Shown here: piece by piece, positions 1 to 8,186 of the stretch
Numbering within the stretch: position 1 is the first letter of the stretch
Layout of the letters: every line of letters begins with the position of its first letter
Assembly (NCBI GenBank): GCA_001801215.1
Contig: MGXA01000023.1
Span: 1 to 58,112, forward strand
DNA from: Gallionellales bacterium RIFCSPLOWO2_02_FULL_59_110
Lineage (GTDB): Bacteria > Pseudomonadota > Gammaproteobacteria > Burkholderiales > Gallionellaceae
Length of the DNA: 58,112 bases
Direction: 5' to 3'
Notes under the pieces: generated by a model
The model's input: the letters and a program-made list of their open reading frames with translations, nothing else
Database searches by the model: none
What the model was told of the DNA's origin: nothing
Made by a program: the position numbers and the translations under genes

Positions 1-94
1 CCTAGTGTGAAGAACATCGGAAAGCCGTATGCGGGAGAACCGCACGTACGGTTTGATGAGGGAGGGCAGGCGAGAGCCTGTTCTCTACTCTACC
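1..94 (+). mobile_element. 3' end of a group II intron (domains V and VI), truncated by the window edge
   Basis: Positions 21-53 fold as a classic domain V: a 34-nt hairpin with the AGCCGTATGCGG...CCGCACGTACGGT core and a GAGAA-type loop. Positions 60-94 form a domain VI-like hairpin (GGGCAGGC/GCCTG) ending in the CTACTCTAC tail typical of bacterial group II introns. The reverse transcriptase/maturase ORF, if present, lies left of the window. The exact 3' splice site is uncertain by a few bases. Confidence 0.8.
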
Positions 95-240
95 CTTTAA
101 CCCTCCCCGCCCCGCCCAAGGCGCTGGTCGATGGCCCGCAAGCGATGTTGCTGAAGGAATTGCCTTACTTTCTGGAAGACGTGCAGATTGCACGAGAAGC
201 GTATCTAAAGCGCGTGGAGCTACGTCAGCGGCTGGGATAG
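95..240 (+). CDS. C-terminal fragment of an unrecognised protein just after the group II intron
   Basis: An open frame runs from inside the intron to a TAG at 238-240. After the predicted splice point it encodes about 48 residues rich in Leu, Glu and Arg (for example MLLKELPYFLEDVQIAREAY), likely helical. It could be the 3' exon of a gene interrupted by the intron or a chance open frame. The family is not recognised. The codon use resembles coding DNA, which is the only support. Confidence 0.25.
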
Positions 241-243
241 AAC

Positions 244-329
244 GTAGCCCGGATGTAGCGCGGCGGAATCCGGGGATTAGGGGCGCGGCTTGAAATTCCC
301 CGGATTTCATTGCATTTCATCCGGGCTAC
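244..329 (+). repeat. Dispersed palindromic repeat, family A (GTAGCCCGGATG...CATCCGGGCTAC), copy 1
   Basis: The 12-bp ends GTAGCCCGGATG and CATCCGGGCTAC are perfect inverted repeats, with inner inverted CCGGGG/CCCCGG blocks. Related copies lie at 2559-2633 and 28485-28562. The structure is that of a REP/BIME-like or MITE-like palindrome. There is no coding capacity. The stretch 330-506 that follows shows nothing recognisable. Confidence 0.75.
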
Positions 330-506
330 GCTCGCTTGACCGAGCCGAAGCTGCGAACCTTGGACTTCCATACAAGTATCTTCGCCCCATCCTTCCCAGC
401 CCGCGCCACCTCAAGACCACGAGCATTGACACTGACGATGATGGCTACACGAATGCTGCGGCATGTTTGATTTCGGATAAGCCGTATCTTGGCAATTTCA
501 AACCCC

Positions 507-1469
507 CTAAAACCCAACCAAATCATCCACCGGCATTTCAAGCACCCCCGCCCCAACAATCCGCCTCAACGTCTCGCCGATAACTTCGACATTGTTATCA
601 AACCCGCCGTGCGATGGGCTGTCGGTCTTCTGCTGTATGTCCGCGCCGTTTCCTCTGCGGGTGATGAATTTTTCTTCGTCGTGGGTTTTCTTGCGCTTTT
701 CCAGCCCGCTGTTTTCCACGGCGGTGCGCCAGTTGATGAGGGCTTCGGCGGTGCTTGGGGTGCCGTCCCAGCCGTTGAATTCCGGGTCGTAAACATTCGC
801 CAGCCCCAGGATGGGGATGCGCGCGTCGGCTTCGAGCGCGTTGGAGATGAAGTAGAGCAGGGATTTCTGGTAGAGGGTCGCGACGTTGTCGTCTTGTTCT
901 TTTTGATCCGCCAGTATGTTCAGGTAAAGATTTTCCATGATCTTCTCATGCGGGGCGTAGTAGCGGTTGGCGAACGCGACGGTGCAGGCGGGGGCGTACA
1001 GGTGTACTGTTTTGACGTGGCCGGTGAGGCCTTTTTGCGCGAGGTTGTTCAGCAGCCTGCCGAGCATGATGGAGCCTGCGGAATGGCCGATGAGGTGGAT
1101 TTCGAATTCGTTGCCCCAACTGCCGGCCAGCGCGCGCAGTGCGTCGGTGAGCAGGTCGCCGCCGCGCCCGCACTCTGCGGCCAGTTCGGCGTATTCTTTC
1201 ATTTCGCTCCACTGGGGGCGCGCGAAAGTCGTCCGATGGTTTTTCGACGATGGGGTCGGTGATTTTGTCGTTTATCCAGTCGCGGATGCCGCCCGCTTTT
1301 TCTGCGGTACGGAGTCGAATTTGTCCGCCAGCACGTTGCAAATGGATTCGAGCAGGCCGCTCTTCCACACGACGAACAGCGGGTATTCGGCGGTCAATCT
1401 ATGCAGCCGCTCTCGCGCTGGTGGCGGATGGCGAGGATGAGCGCCACATTACGGGCGACATCATGTGAG
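507..1469 (-). pseudogene. Decayed alpha/beta hydrolase (serine lipase-like) gene
   Basis: The longest intact piece (507-1202) encodes 231 residues with the nucleophile elbow GHSAGS and a following LGRLLNNLA helix, typical of alpha/beta hydrolases. The N-terminal half is spread over other frames. PLFVVWKSGLLES is readable near 1375-1340. After a shift near 1305, AGGIRDWINDKITDPIVEK follows. A further shift in the C-run near 1225 restores the main frame at APQWSEMKEYAEL. An in-frame stop near 1395 separates a still earlier piece, NVALILAIRHQRE. At least two frameshifts and a stop make it non-functional as read, unless they are sequencing errors. Confidence 0.7.
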
Positions 1470-1552
1470 TAATCGGCGGCGCGGAGAGCGGAGGCGGCGG
1501 CGCAGGTATAATGCGCGCCTTGGTTTGTGGCTTATTTCATTTTGGAGTTGCC

Positions 1553-2326
1553 TTGTTCAAGCTCATCGGCGCTATTGTCGGCTTTTTGTTTTTCGGGTTT
1601 TTCGGGACTCTGCTCGGCCTGTTTGCCGGGTCTGTCATCGACCGCATGAGGGCGCTTGGCTCGGGCGCGATGAACCCGATGAAGAATACAATTCGTCAGG
1701 CGATTTTCCTTGAGACGTTGTTCGTCTCGATGGGCAAACTGGCCAAGGCGGATGGGCAGGTCTCGCAGAGCGAGATCGAACATGTCGAGCAGTTCATGCA
1801 AAAACTTGGCATGATCGCGGAACATCGCCAGCAGGCGATTGCGTTGTTCAGGCGGGGCGCCGATCCGGCATTCGACATCGAGCCGACCTTGGAAAGATTC
1901 ATGGCCGTTTGCGGGCAAACCAGGAACCTGAAGGAGGTGTTGCTGGCGTACCTGATCGTGATGGCGCTGGCGGACGGGCATTTACATCCGGACGAAGAAG
2001 CCTTGCTGACCGGGATTGCCGGCCATCTCGGCTTTGGCCCGGCCGCGTTCAGGCAGATGGTCGAAATGGTGCTGAACCAATCCCACTTCGCCGGAGGGCA
2101 GGCCAACACCGCTTCGGCATTGGACGATGCCTATAAAGCCTTGGGTGTGACCAAGGACAGCAGCGACGCGGAGATCAAGCGCGCCTATCGCAAGCTGATG
2201 AGCCAATACCACCCGGATAAATTGATGGGGCAGGGCGTGCCGGAAGACATGATCGCCATGGCCACCGAGCAGGCCAAGGAAATTCAGCTTGCTCACGACC
2301 TGATCAAGAAAAGCAGGGCGGTTTGA
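1553..2326 (+). CDS. djlA: DjlA-type membrane-anchored DnaJ co-chaperone with TerB-like domain
   Basis: The protein has a hydrophobic N-terminal segment (about residues 2-27, LIGAIVGFLFFGFFGTLLGLF), a TerB-like helical region (about 45-180, with two related DG..SE/DE blocks) and a C-terminal J domain (about 188-257) with the HPD motif in YHPDKL. In the family, the J domain stimulates the DnaK ATPase from the inner membrane. I chose the TTG start at 1553, which has GGAG five bases upstream. The ATG at 1511 overlaps a TATAAT hexamer (1507-1512) that looks like the -10 box of its own promoter. That start would also add a tail ahead of the membrane segment. Confidence 0.85.
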   Translation: MFKLIGAIVGFLFFGFFGTLLGLFAGSVIDRMRALGSGAMNPMKNTIRQAIFLETLFVSMGKLAKADGQVSQSEIEHVEQFMQKLGMIAEHRQQAIALFRRGADPAFDIEPTLERFMAVCGQTRNLKEVLLAYLIVMALADGHLHPDEEALLTGIAGHLGFGPAAFRQMVEMVLNQSHFAGGQANTASALDDAYKALGVTKDSSDAEIKRAYRKLMSQYHPDKLMGQGVPEDMIAMATEQAKEIQLAHDLIKKSRAV

Positions 2327-2467
2327 GGGAAAATTTCCCATCAGGCGCAGGCCGGGTCTTAGCCAACCCTGCAAAATCATTACCGTCTTTTTTAGCCTCT
2401 TATGCCTTAGCTATCCACATTTATTATTGAGGACTACATAACTGAAGACATGATCTCCGTATCTCGC

Positions 2468-2510
2468 AGGTCGGGCTACGCCCGGCGCGGCGGGCAAAGC
2501 CCGCCCTACG
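2468..2510 (+). repeat. Dispersed palindromic repeat, family B (GTCGGGC...GCCC-CCTAC), copy 1
   Basis: AGGTCGGGCTACGCCCG is followed by GGCGGGCAAAGCCCGCCCTAC, giving a short double hairpin. It resembles the element at 42383-42426 in layout and in its GTAGG/CCTAC-type ends. It lies between djlA and yceH. Confidence 0.6.
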
Positions 2511-2558
2511 GTAAATCACATAGTCGTCATGAATTATGTAAAGCCCAATATGCAAATT

Positions 2559-2633
2559 CGCCCGGATGCAGCGACAGCGGAATCCGGGGCATCGGTTTTA
2601 TTCCCGGATTACACTGCGTTTCATCCGGGCTAC
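2559..2633 (-). repeat. Dispersed palindromic repeat, family A, copy 2
   Basis: The reverse complement begins GTAGCCCGGATGAAACGCAG and matches the element at 28485-28562 closely, including the inner AATCCGGG and CCCCGGATTCCGCTGTCGC blocks. It ends 16 bp before yceH. Confidence 0.75.
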
Positions 2634-2649
2634 CTTTAAGGATAAATCA

Positions 2650-3327
2650 ATGACCACCACACTTCCCGTTCTCTCCCTCCTCGAAACCCGTGTCCTCGGC
2701 GTGCTCGCCGAGAAGCAGCGCACGGTGCCGGACTCTTATCCGCTGACGCTGAATTCGCTGGTCTCCGGCTGCAACCAGAAGAGCAGCCGCGATCCAGTGA
2801 TCGAGGCTTCCGAATCGGAGGTGCTGGTGGCGCTGGACAGCCTGCGGGGATTGTCGCTGATCGTCGAAACCAGCGGGGGGCGGGCATCGCGTTATGCGCA
2901 CAACATCGAGCGGGTGTTGCACATTCCGACCCAATCCACCGCGTTGATCGCGATGCTGATGTTGCGCGGCCCGCAGACGACTGGGGAGTTGCGGCTCAAT
3001 TGCGAAAGGTTGCACAAATTCGCGGACATTTCTTCGGTCGAGAGTTTCCTGGTCGAACTGGCCGAACGACCGGCGGGCGGTCTGGTGGTGGAGTTGCCGC
3101 GCCAGCCCGGCGCGCGCGAGAACCGCTGGATGCACCTGCTCTCCGGCACACCGACCAGCGAGGAGCGAGTGCCCGCCGGAGCAGCATCTGCCGCATCATC
3201 GGGTGATGTGACGGTGGGGGAAATTGCCGCGCTCAAGGCCAATGTCGCCAGGCTTGAGGCGGAGGTAAGCGAACTGCGGGCGACGGTGGGCAGGTTGTGC
3301 GCGGAGCTGGGCGTCGCAGAGTCATGA
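2650..3327 (+). CDS. yceH: YceH family protein (UPF0502/DUF480)
   Basis: This 225-residue protein matches the YceH family over its full length. It has two winged-helix domains (about 8-90 and 95-175), with the recognisable stretch LAEKQRTVPDSYPLTLN and the NQKSSRDPV motif. A C-terminal heptad-like segment (about 195-222, IAALKANVARLEAEVSELRA) should form a coiled coil. The biochemical role of the family is not established. The fold suggests nucleic acid binding. The ATG at 2650 was chosen because the upstream in-frame region is repeat sequence (2559-2633). The integrative element begins about 100 bp after its stop. Confidence 0.85.
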   Translation: MTTTLPVLSLLETRVLGVLAEKQRTVPDSYPLTLNSLVSGCNQKSSRDPVIEASESEVLVALDSLRGLSLIVETSGGRASRYAHNIERVLHIPTQSTALIAMLMLRGPQTTGELRLNCERLHKFADISSVESFLVELAERPAGGLVVELPRQPGARENRWMHLLSGTPTSEERVPAGAASAASSGDVTVGEIAALKANVARLEAEVSELRATVGRLCAELGVAES

Positions 3328-3365
3328 TGCCGCACCAGGGGCGTTAGCTTCCTTTCCCCAGGCAA

Positions 3366-3400
3366 AGAAAAACCCCCGTAACTTATGCTTACGGAGGTTT
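3366..3400 (-). terminator. Rho-independent terminator on the minus strand, probably the original tRNA-Met terminator
   Basis: Read on the minus strand, CCTCCGTAA and TTACGGGGG form a 9-bp stem with a 7-nt GCATAAG loop, followed by TTTTT. It sits just outside the left att site. A similar hairpin with a related loop lies next to the intact tRNA at 10717-10752. Confidence 0.75.
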
Positions 3401-3434
3401 GCAGGATGTTTCAGGAATGTTTAAAACAGAATTT

Positions 3435-3446
3435 TGGTGATAGGTG
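3435..3446 (+). other. attL: 12-bp copy of the tRNA-Met 3' end
   Basis: TGGTGATAGGTG here is identical to 10789-10800, which is the last 12 bases of the mature tRNA-Met sequence (including the discriminator base) on the opposite strand. It marks the distal border of the element. Confidence 0.75.
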
Positions 3447-3506
3447 CAATCGAATCATCACGCACAAGCCGCTTATTTGCTTGATTCGCGTTTTATAATT
3501 TTTGCA

Positions 3507-3530
3507 GATACCAACAAAAGTACCAACAAA
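3507..3530 (+). repeat. Integrase arm-type repeat, left copy
   Basis: GATACCAACAAAA followed by GTACCAACA is repeated with one mismatch at 10650-10671, at the other end of the element inside the int promoter region. Paired repeats at both ends near att cores are typical of tyrosine-integrase arm or excisionase sites. Confidence 0.6.
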
Positions 3531-3539
3531 CAATCATGG

Positions 3540-4001
3540 CTAGCCTTTAGCGGGTGATGCCTTTTCCCTCACGATCCCGGCTTCCACCAGCGCACCCCGT
3601 GTCGGCCGCACTTCGATTCCCTGTGCGCCCAGCTGCCGATCCACTTCCGCAAACATCGCGGCCAGCGTACCGCCTTCAGCCAGGCGCATCTTGAAGCGGT
3701 TGAGCGTGGAAGCGTCCGGCATCTTGTCCCCGATCGCAAACCCTGCAAACAGCAGGAAGTCCAGGCGCACCCGCAGCGCCCTTTCCAGCTTCGGGTATGA
3801 CAGGCCAAACCAACGGGCAAGCAGCAGGGCGCGGAACATGGCGCGGTAATCGTAAGGGACGCGCCCGCCTTTCCTGAACATCGCTTGCCAGTAATCGGCT
3901 TGCATGTGCTTTTCAACTTCGCCCCACTGGATTGCATCAGCCAGCGCCAGCAGCGGATCGCCGGTCAATCCTGCCTTTGCGTTTGCTATATCTTGCTGCA
4001 T
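3540..4001 (-). pseudogene. Truncated IS5-family transposase (N-terminal DUF772 domain only)
   Basis: The product is 153 residues. It has the IS5 N-terminal signature (WGEVEKHMQADYWQAMFRKGGRVPYDYRAMFRALLLARWFGLS is one run; key parts are YDYRAMFRALLL and LSYPKLERALRVRLDFLLF). It continues through LNRFKMRLAEGG and ends at GALVEAGIVREKASPAKG, just where the catalytic DDE domain should begin. Full IS5 transposases are about twice as long. A good Shine-Dalgarno sequence (GGAGG) precedes the ATG at 4001, so a short protein may still be made. It lies about 95 bp inside the left att site. No terminal inverted repeats of a complete insertion sequence were found. Confidence 0.7.
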
Positions 4002-4178
4002 AACTCCTCCATTTTGAGAAAGGCAACCGCATTTGCAGCGGCAGAAATGGCGGTTGCCTATGTACTATGCCCACCCCTTAGCCCGCCACCGAGGTTTCCA
4101 TTACCCTTAAACAGGAATTGCCAGGAAGTACCTTTTGAGTTGCACGGTCGCGTTGCACAAACCCGGTTTTGTGGCGCT

Positions 4179-4213
4179 AATTTAATTCTCTGCCCGCACA
4201 CCACACACGCCGC
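4179..4213 (+). repeat. 35-bp repeat A, left copy
   Basis: The 35-bp sequence starting AATTTAATTCTCTGCCCGCA is present as a perfect inverted copy at 9042-9076. On both sides it lies to the left (in plus-strand order) of the larger repeat B, so the A-B order is not mirrored although both units are inverted. Confidence 0.8.
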
Positions 4214-4221
4214 GCCGCCTC

Positions 4222-4512
4222 TTTTTTTCATCCGGCACACGTTAAAAATGGTCGGGGCAGGTCGGGGCGGTCGGGGCATGGCGTATCTATTGGGCTTGCG
4301 CTGCCCCGACTTTTTGAAACGAAGTCGGGGCAGTCGGGGCAGATTGTCCGCCCCCGTCCATAGCCGTCTAGTCGCTGGATGAAAAGCCTTTGCATAACTT
4401 CGGGCGGGCGCAATGGCAATGCGGGCGCGGCTTGCGCGGCAGCGGCAAAGGGCAGGCCGTGCAACCGGCAACCCTGTAACCCGCATTGCGCCGTTGCCTG
4501 ACGCTGAAAAAT
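4222..4512 (+). repeat. Large inverted repeat B, left copy, with TCGGGGCA iterons and a 12-bp stem hairpin
   Basis: This unit of about 290 bp is repeated inverted at 9085-9373. The first 165 bp are nearly identical and the remainder more diverged. It contains tandem TCGGGGC units at 9-10 bp spacing (about 4251-4279). A palindrome, CTGCCCCGACTT...AAGTCGGGGCAG (about 4308-4342), follows, then another GTCGGGGCAG. It sits immediately downstream of the helicase gene. It resembles an iteron-bearing cis replication region. The stretch 4002-4178 shows no gene. Confidence 0.75.
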
Positions 4513-4523
4513 ACTTTGCGTGA

Positions 4524-6380
4524 TTACTCATCGCCGCCCAAATCAAACACCTTGTGCGTGATGCGATAAACATGCGCATTACCCTCGCCACCGGGTAGCC
4601 TTTCCTTGCGCGTGTAACCCTTGCCTTCGGGTGGTATCAGGCAGCCATGCCGCACCAGCAATTTGCTCACCACGCGGTGATCGAATCCGCCGCACACTTC
4701 GCCCCTGAATGTTTCCGGCATCACATAAAACTCGGTATGCGTACCCGCTACAACCTCTTCGCCTCGCCCATCCGTCATCATGTCGGTGTTGTGCTTGCGG
4801 TATCCGGCACGGTTGATCGTGCGGGGTGAATGCCCTTCGCTGTTGCTTGCTGGCCTGCTCCAATCGGTAAAGCGTGCCTCGCCGTGCGCCTCGAAGAATC
4901 GCCGCACCTGTGCCAGCATATTCAATTCTTCAAGGTTGCCCGCGCCGCCGCGCTGTGCCAGCCACGCCTTGTAACAAGTGGTGGCGGCCTGCATTGCCTC
5001 GCCCGCTTGCCAGCCGGTAATCTGCCACTTGCTGGCCAGTTCACCCGCCGCACCGATCAAGGCGAAGCGCAGGGCGGCACGGTGTACCTGCCCGCCTGCA
5101 TCGGCCTCAACATTGCCGTGCGTAAATTCAGACTGTGCTTTTTTGATCCATGCCGCCACCTTGTCGCTATGCTCCACCAGTTTTTCAATGAAGGGTTGAG
5201 CGGCCGTGCCGTAGTGCTTGCCAGCCGCTTCGGTCAAGGCTTTGGAGAATGTCGCGCCGTTCGCATATTGGTGCAACTCTTGAAACATGCCATGCCCCGC
5301 GCCCGCATCGGCGGGAATATCCAGCAAGCGAATTTCCTGCCCGGCCTTCGGTTTCTTTTTCGCTTCGGCCATGTGCTCGCTTAATCCTGCTTCGCCGGAT
5401 GATAAAAACAGGATGCGCCAGCTTGCCGGATCGCGCAGCCCGCCGTTGCGGTTCGCCCGAGCCTTGCCGCCGCCGTTCGCCAGCATGTAGGCCGCCTCAC
5501 CCGCTGCCTTCGGATCAACCTGGCTCAACTCATCCAACACCAGCAGGCAATCGGAATGCTGGGCAGCCAATGCTTCCAGCCCGTTATCGGTGGCGCGCCA
5601 GCGTTGCAAGTATTCCATGCCGCCCCACACCGAAGCGGCAGCGCGCAGCGCAGTGGTTTTGCCGGTGCTCGAATCGCCTCGCAGGTGTACGCCGCCGCTT
5701 TCCATGCCGGTGACGTGCAACAGCGGCGCGGCGAAGGCAGCGGACACGGCAAACACCAGGCGAGAATTACCGGCGCACAGCGCGGCCACATTCGCTTGCC
5801 AGCCTGCCAGCTTGCCCTTTTGCCGGAACGTGCCCGGCGTGGCGCTGGCCGATTGAAACAGAATGCGCTCTTCATCTTCACCGATGGTGCGGTCCGGCAT
5901 CACGAACACATTGCCATGCCACCCGGTGCGCTCGACACAGCGGGCGCGTTGCTCGATTGTTGCCGTCTGTATATATTGCGTCAGTAAGTTGCGCGCCTTG
6001 CCCGATCCGCCAATCTGCAACCCCATAGAAAGCAACATGCGGCGGTATTCGTTACCATCGCCGCTCAATAATTCCATCGGCATCGCCCAACAATGATGAG
6101 TGCCGTCCAGGTCGTCAAACTCAAGCAACCGCCCCCAACTTTCGTTTTTCGCATCGCGTGTGCTGGCGGTAATTTCCAACTTGCTGCACACCCACAGCGG
6201 CGGAGCATCATGCCCTTGTTCATTCCTGCCGAAAAACCACACGCCCTTATCGTTGCAATGAAAATGCGGCAACTGTTCGCCGCCCGCGTCATCGGCGGGC
6301 GCGTGGTGTTTTGGATCCCTTGCTTGTGCGGGTGCAGGCGTATCCACCGGCTGCAAAAAATCCGGCGCTTGCATCAGCAA
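4524..6380 (-). CDS. DUF927 helicase/ATPase of an integrative element (P4 alpha-like replication protein)
   Basis: This 618-residue protein contains a DUF927 core. Walker A is GDSSTGKTT (about residue 240) and Walker B is LLVLDEL (about 280), followed by sensor-like FLSSGEAGLSEH. In related elements DUF927 proteins are the replicative helicase half of primase-helicases. No primase or TOPRIM domain is visible in the N-terminal 100 residues. The C-terminal region (about 520-610) looks like a winged-helix DNA-binding tail. The start is TTG at 6380 or ATG at 6374. Either overlaps the end of the upstream DUF2285 gene by roughly 90 bp in another frame, implying coupled translation. Repeat B with its iterons begins 12 bp after the stop, so the probable target site is next to the gene. 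Confidence 0.75.
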   Translation of the reverse strand: MLMQAPDFLQPVDTPAPAQARDPKHHAPADDAGGEQLPHFHCNDKGVWFFGRNEQGHDAPPLWVCSKLEITASTRDAKNESWGRLLEFDDLDGTHHCWAMPMELLSGDGNEYRRMLLSMGLQIGGSGKARNLLTQYIQTATIEQRARCVERTGWHGNVFVMPDRTIGEDEERILFQSASATPGTFRQKGKLAGWQANVAALCAGNSRLVFAVSAAFAAPLLHVTGMESGGVHLRGDSSTGKTTALRAAASVWGGMEYLQRWRATDNGLEALAAQHSDCLLVLDELSQVDPKAAGEAAYMLANGGGKARANRNGGLRDPASWRILFLSSGEAGLSEHMAEAKKKPKAGQEIRLLDIPADAGAGHGMFQELHQYANGATFSKALTEAAGKHYGTAAQPFIEKLVEHSDKVAAWIKKAQSEFTHGNVEADAGGQVHRAALRFALIGAAGELASKWQITGWQAGEAMQAATTCYKAWLAQRGGAGNLEELNMLAQVRRFFEAHGEARFTDWSRPASNSEGHSPRTINRAGYRKHNTDMMTDGRGEEVVAGTHTEFYVMPETFRGEVCGGFDHRVVSKLLVRHGCLIPPEGKGYTRKERLPGGEGNAHVYRITHKVFDLGGDE

Positions 6381-7200
6381 CGCACAATGTCCGGCGCGCC
6401 ACCCATAGGCGATACCAGTTATCGCGCCATTCTTTTGCTTTATTTATGGCCTTGCTTACCCTGTTCGATGCGCGCCGTTCAGGGTATGAGTCTTGTCCCG
6501 GAAAAAATACAGCAGCAATATCTTTTTGTTTAATGCCGTCTGCATCTGCATCCAGCATCCTCAAATAGTCTATCAATATCATGCGCGGCGTCTTATCGGG
6601 AAATTCTTTAACGATCCCTTCCCTTACCAGTGTTCGCTGGTGCATAAGGAGGTATTTTTTTGCGGCTGTAAGTTGCGGCTCAATAGGCATGGAATAATCA
6701 AATGCCAACGCTTGCTGTGGTTCGCGTGACGGTAAATTTTCATTCTCAAAGTAGCGCCAATGCTTGGTGACTACCTCCGCTTTAGAAGCGCTTTTTTCAA
6801 ATCGAATTGCCAAGCTGCTCCGCTCGCCGTGCTTTTCGTAGTAGGGATAGAATGGGTCGGGGAAGTTCTGTTTTAAGCCCCATTTCCTTGCATACCAACT
6901 ATGCAGCGGCGTTCTTGTTCCCTGGTTCACGCGCGCCATCCAGGCGATGTTATTTTCACCCTCCAAGCGTGGCGGATCGTAATAAAAATAATCATCGTGC
7001 TCCCACAATTCAGCGCCCCAGTCACGGTTTGCATGTGGATCAAAATCAGGGGCGAGGCGGCGACAAGCGGCAAGGTATTCATGCCAATCCGCCTGATAAT
7101 CCGGATTGCGCCTAAGAAATTCCCAGGCAACCCGTTTCAATGATGCGGCATTCCACTTCGGGTATTCATTTTTATTTTTCCAGTTTGCAACTGACGCCAT
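6289..7200 (-). CDS. DUF6499-DUF2285 domain protein, putative element regulator
   Basis: The product is 303 residues. The N-terminal third has the short aromatic/basic motif found in DUF6499 (KNEYPKW then AWEFLRRNPDYQADWHEYL, residues about 10-45). The C-terminal half matches DUF2285 (PIEPQLTAAKKYLL through KAINKAKEWRDNWYRLW, about 165-275). The DUF2285 family includes regulators of excision and transfer in integrative elements, such as FseA of ICEMlSym, where two domains are joined by programmed frameshifting. Here both domains are in one frame. The ATG at 7200 is preceded by GGAAGGGG. The tail after about residue 275 overlaps the helicase start and may be poorly conserved. Confidence 0.65.
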   Translation of the reverse strand: MASVANWKNKNEYPKWNAASLKRVAWEFLRRNPDYQADWHEYLAACRRLAPDFDPHANRDWGAELWEHDDYFYYDPPRLEGENNIAWMARVNQGTRTPLHSWYARKWGLKQNFPDPFYPYYEKHGERSSLAIRFEKSASKAEVVTKHWRYFENENLPSREPQQALAFDYSMPIEPQLTAAKKYLLMHQRTLVREGIVKEFPDKTPRMILIDYLRMLDADADGIKQKDIAAVFFPGQDSYPERRASNRVSKAINKAKEWRDNWYRLWVARRTLCVADASAGFFAAGGYACTRTSKGSKTPRARR

Positions 7201-7301
7201 CGCGCACCCCTTCCAGTATGCAGCCTTCAAAGGAATGCCACCCCAAGCGGTGAAGGTTCCCGCCTTTCGCCCGGCCAGGCTAGGGGTGGCAAACTCGATT
7301 A

Positions 7302-7778
7302 TTACAGCAAACCTTTTTCGGCAAAGGATAGCGTATCTCTTCCGGCAATGACGAAGTGATCCAGCACGCGCACATCCACCAGCCCCAGCGCCTGCTTTAA
7401 CGTGCCGGTTAGCAGCTGATCCGCCTGGCTGGGTTCGGCGCACCCGCTCGGGTGGTTGTGCGCAAAGATCGCGGCGGCGGCGTTGTGATGCAGGGCGCGC
7501 TTTAGCACTTCCCTTGGGTACACGCTGGTTTGTGAAAGCGTGCCAGCGAAGAGGTGTTCCGCTTCAATCAGGCGGTGCTGCATATCCAGCCATAAAACGG
7601 AAAATACCTCGCGGTCATACCCGGCCAGATTCAGCGTCAGAAAATCCCGCACGGATCGCGGCGCGTTGAAAGCCTCGCCCGGTTTGCGCAAGCGTTTTTC
7701 CAGCAAGTGCATTGCCCGATAGATCGCCCGATCCTCGCGGGCTTGCCGTGTGGTGATGGTAGAATTCAAAGCAGCCAT
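7302..7778 (-). CDS. RadC-like JAB/MPN domain protein
   Basis: The product is 158 residues. It has the JAMM-type metal site [14 protein letters not shown] (about residues 107-120) and the preceding core [21 protein letters not shown] typical of the RadC (DUF2466) family. It lacks the N-terminal helix-hairpin-helix part of chromosomal RadC, as is normal for the short versions carried on plasmids and genomic islands. The biochemical role is uncertain. A hydrolase on ubiquitin-like or nucleic-acid substrates has been proposed for the fold. It is read in the same direction as the DUF2285 and helicase genes, with about 100 bp to the next start. ATG 7778 is preceded by a GGAGG-like stretch. Confidence 0.8.
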   Translation of the reverse strand: MAALNSTITTRQAREDRAIYRAMHLLEKRLRKPGEAFNAPRSVRDFLTLNLAGYDREVFSVLWLDMQHRLIEAEHLFAGTLSQTSVYPREVLKRALHHNAAAAIFAHNHPSGCAEPSQADQLLTGTLKQALGLVDVRVLDHFVIAGRDTLSFAEKGLL

Positions 7779-7883
7779 GATGCGTACCTCCTGTGTAGGT
7801 TGCGTTGTGGTTAGGGGCTGGCCGGTGGTGACACACCAGCCTGCCCCGCTTTCCCCATGATCCGCATGGGGGACGGTGAAACT

Positions 7884-8186
7884 CTATGCGGCCTTGAGTT
7901 GCTGGATGTGGGCGTAGTCGCCTTGCTGCTCCAGCGTCCACACGTCCACCGCTTGCTGCATCCGCAACCACAGCCCCGCGCCATTGCCCAGCAGCTTGCC
8001 CAAGCGGATCGCCATATCCGGCGTAACCGGGCGGCGCTCATGCAGCACTTCGGACACGGTGCGGCGCGACACGCCCAGCCGGTCGGCAAACTCGCCTTGC
8101 GTGATCCCCAGCTCGGGCAATACATCCTCCCGCAGGATAGCGCCGGGATGGGTGGGTTTACGTGCTTTGCTTCGTAGCGATTTCAT
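7884..8186 (-). CDS. higA: HigA-type antitoxin, XRE-family DNA-binding protein
   Basis: This 100-residue protein contains the VapI/HigA signature (HPGAILREDVLPELGITQGEFADRLGVSRRTVSEVL, read as two parts: HPGAILREDVLPELG and TQGEFADRLGVSRRTV). A long C-terminal helix containing LLGNGAGLWLRMQQAVD follows. In the family it neutralises HigB and represses the higBA promoter. Its ATG overlaps the TGA of higB by one base (TGATG), showing translational coupling with the toxin. Toxin-first order is the usual higBA order. It probably helps to stabilise the element. Confidence 0.9.
   Translation of the reverse strand: MKSLRSKARKPTHPGAILREDVLPELGITQGEFADRLGVSRRTVSEVLHERRPVTPDMAIRLGKLLGNGAGLWLRMQQAVDVWTLEQQGDYAHIQQLKAA

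Larger units (their letters stand above)
2327..2649. other. Intergenic region with two palindromic repeats
   Basis: This gap of about 320 bp between djlA and yceH holds one family B palindrome (2468-2510) and one family A palindrome (2559-2633). Short AT-rich stretches (2395-2440) could hold a promoter, but I see no convincing -35/-10 pair. Confidence 0.5.

Noticed and set aside
290-583. Short plus-strand ORF after the family A palindrome
   Set aside because: It starts inside the repeat and its proline-rich end overlaps the hydrolase pseudogene antisense. There is no family signal.
1511-1552. ATG 1511 as the djlA start
   Set aside because: The ATG forms part of a TATAAT hexamer, and the TTG at 1553 has a proper ribosome site just before the membrane helix.
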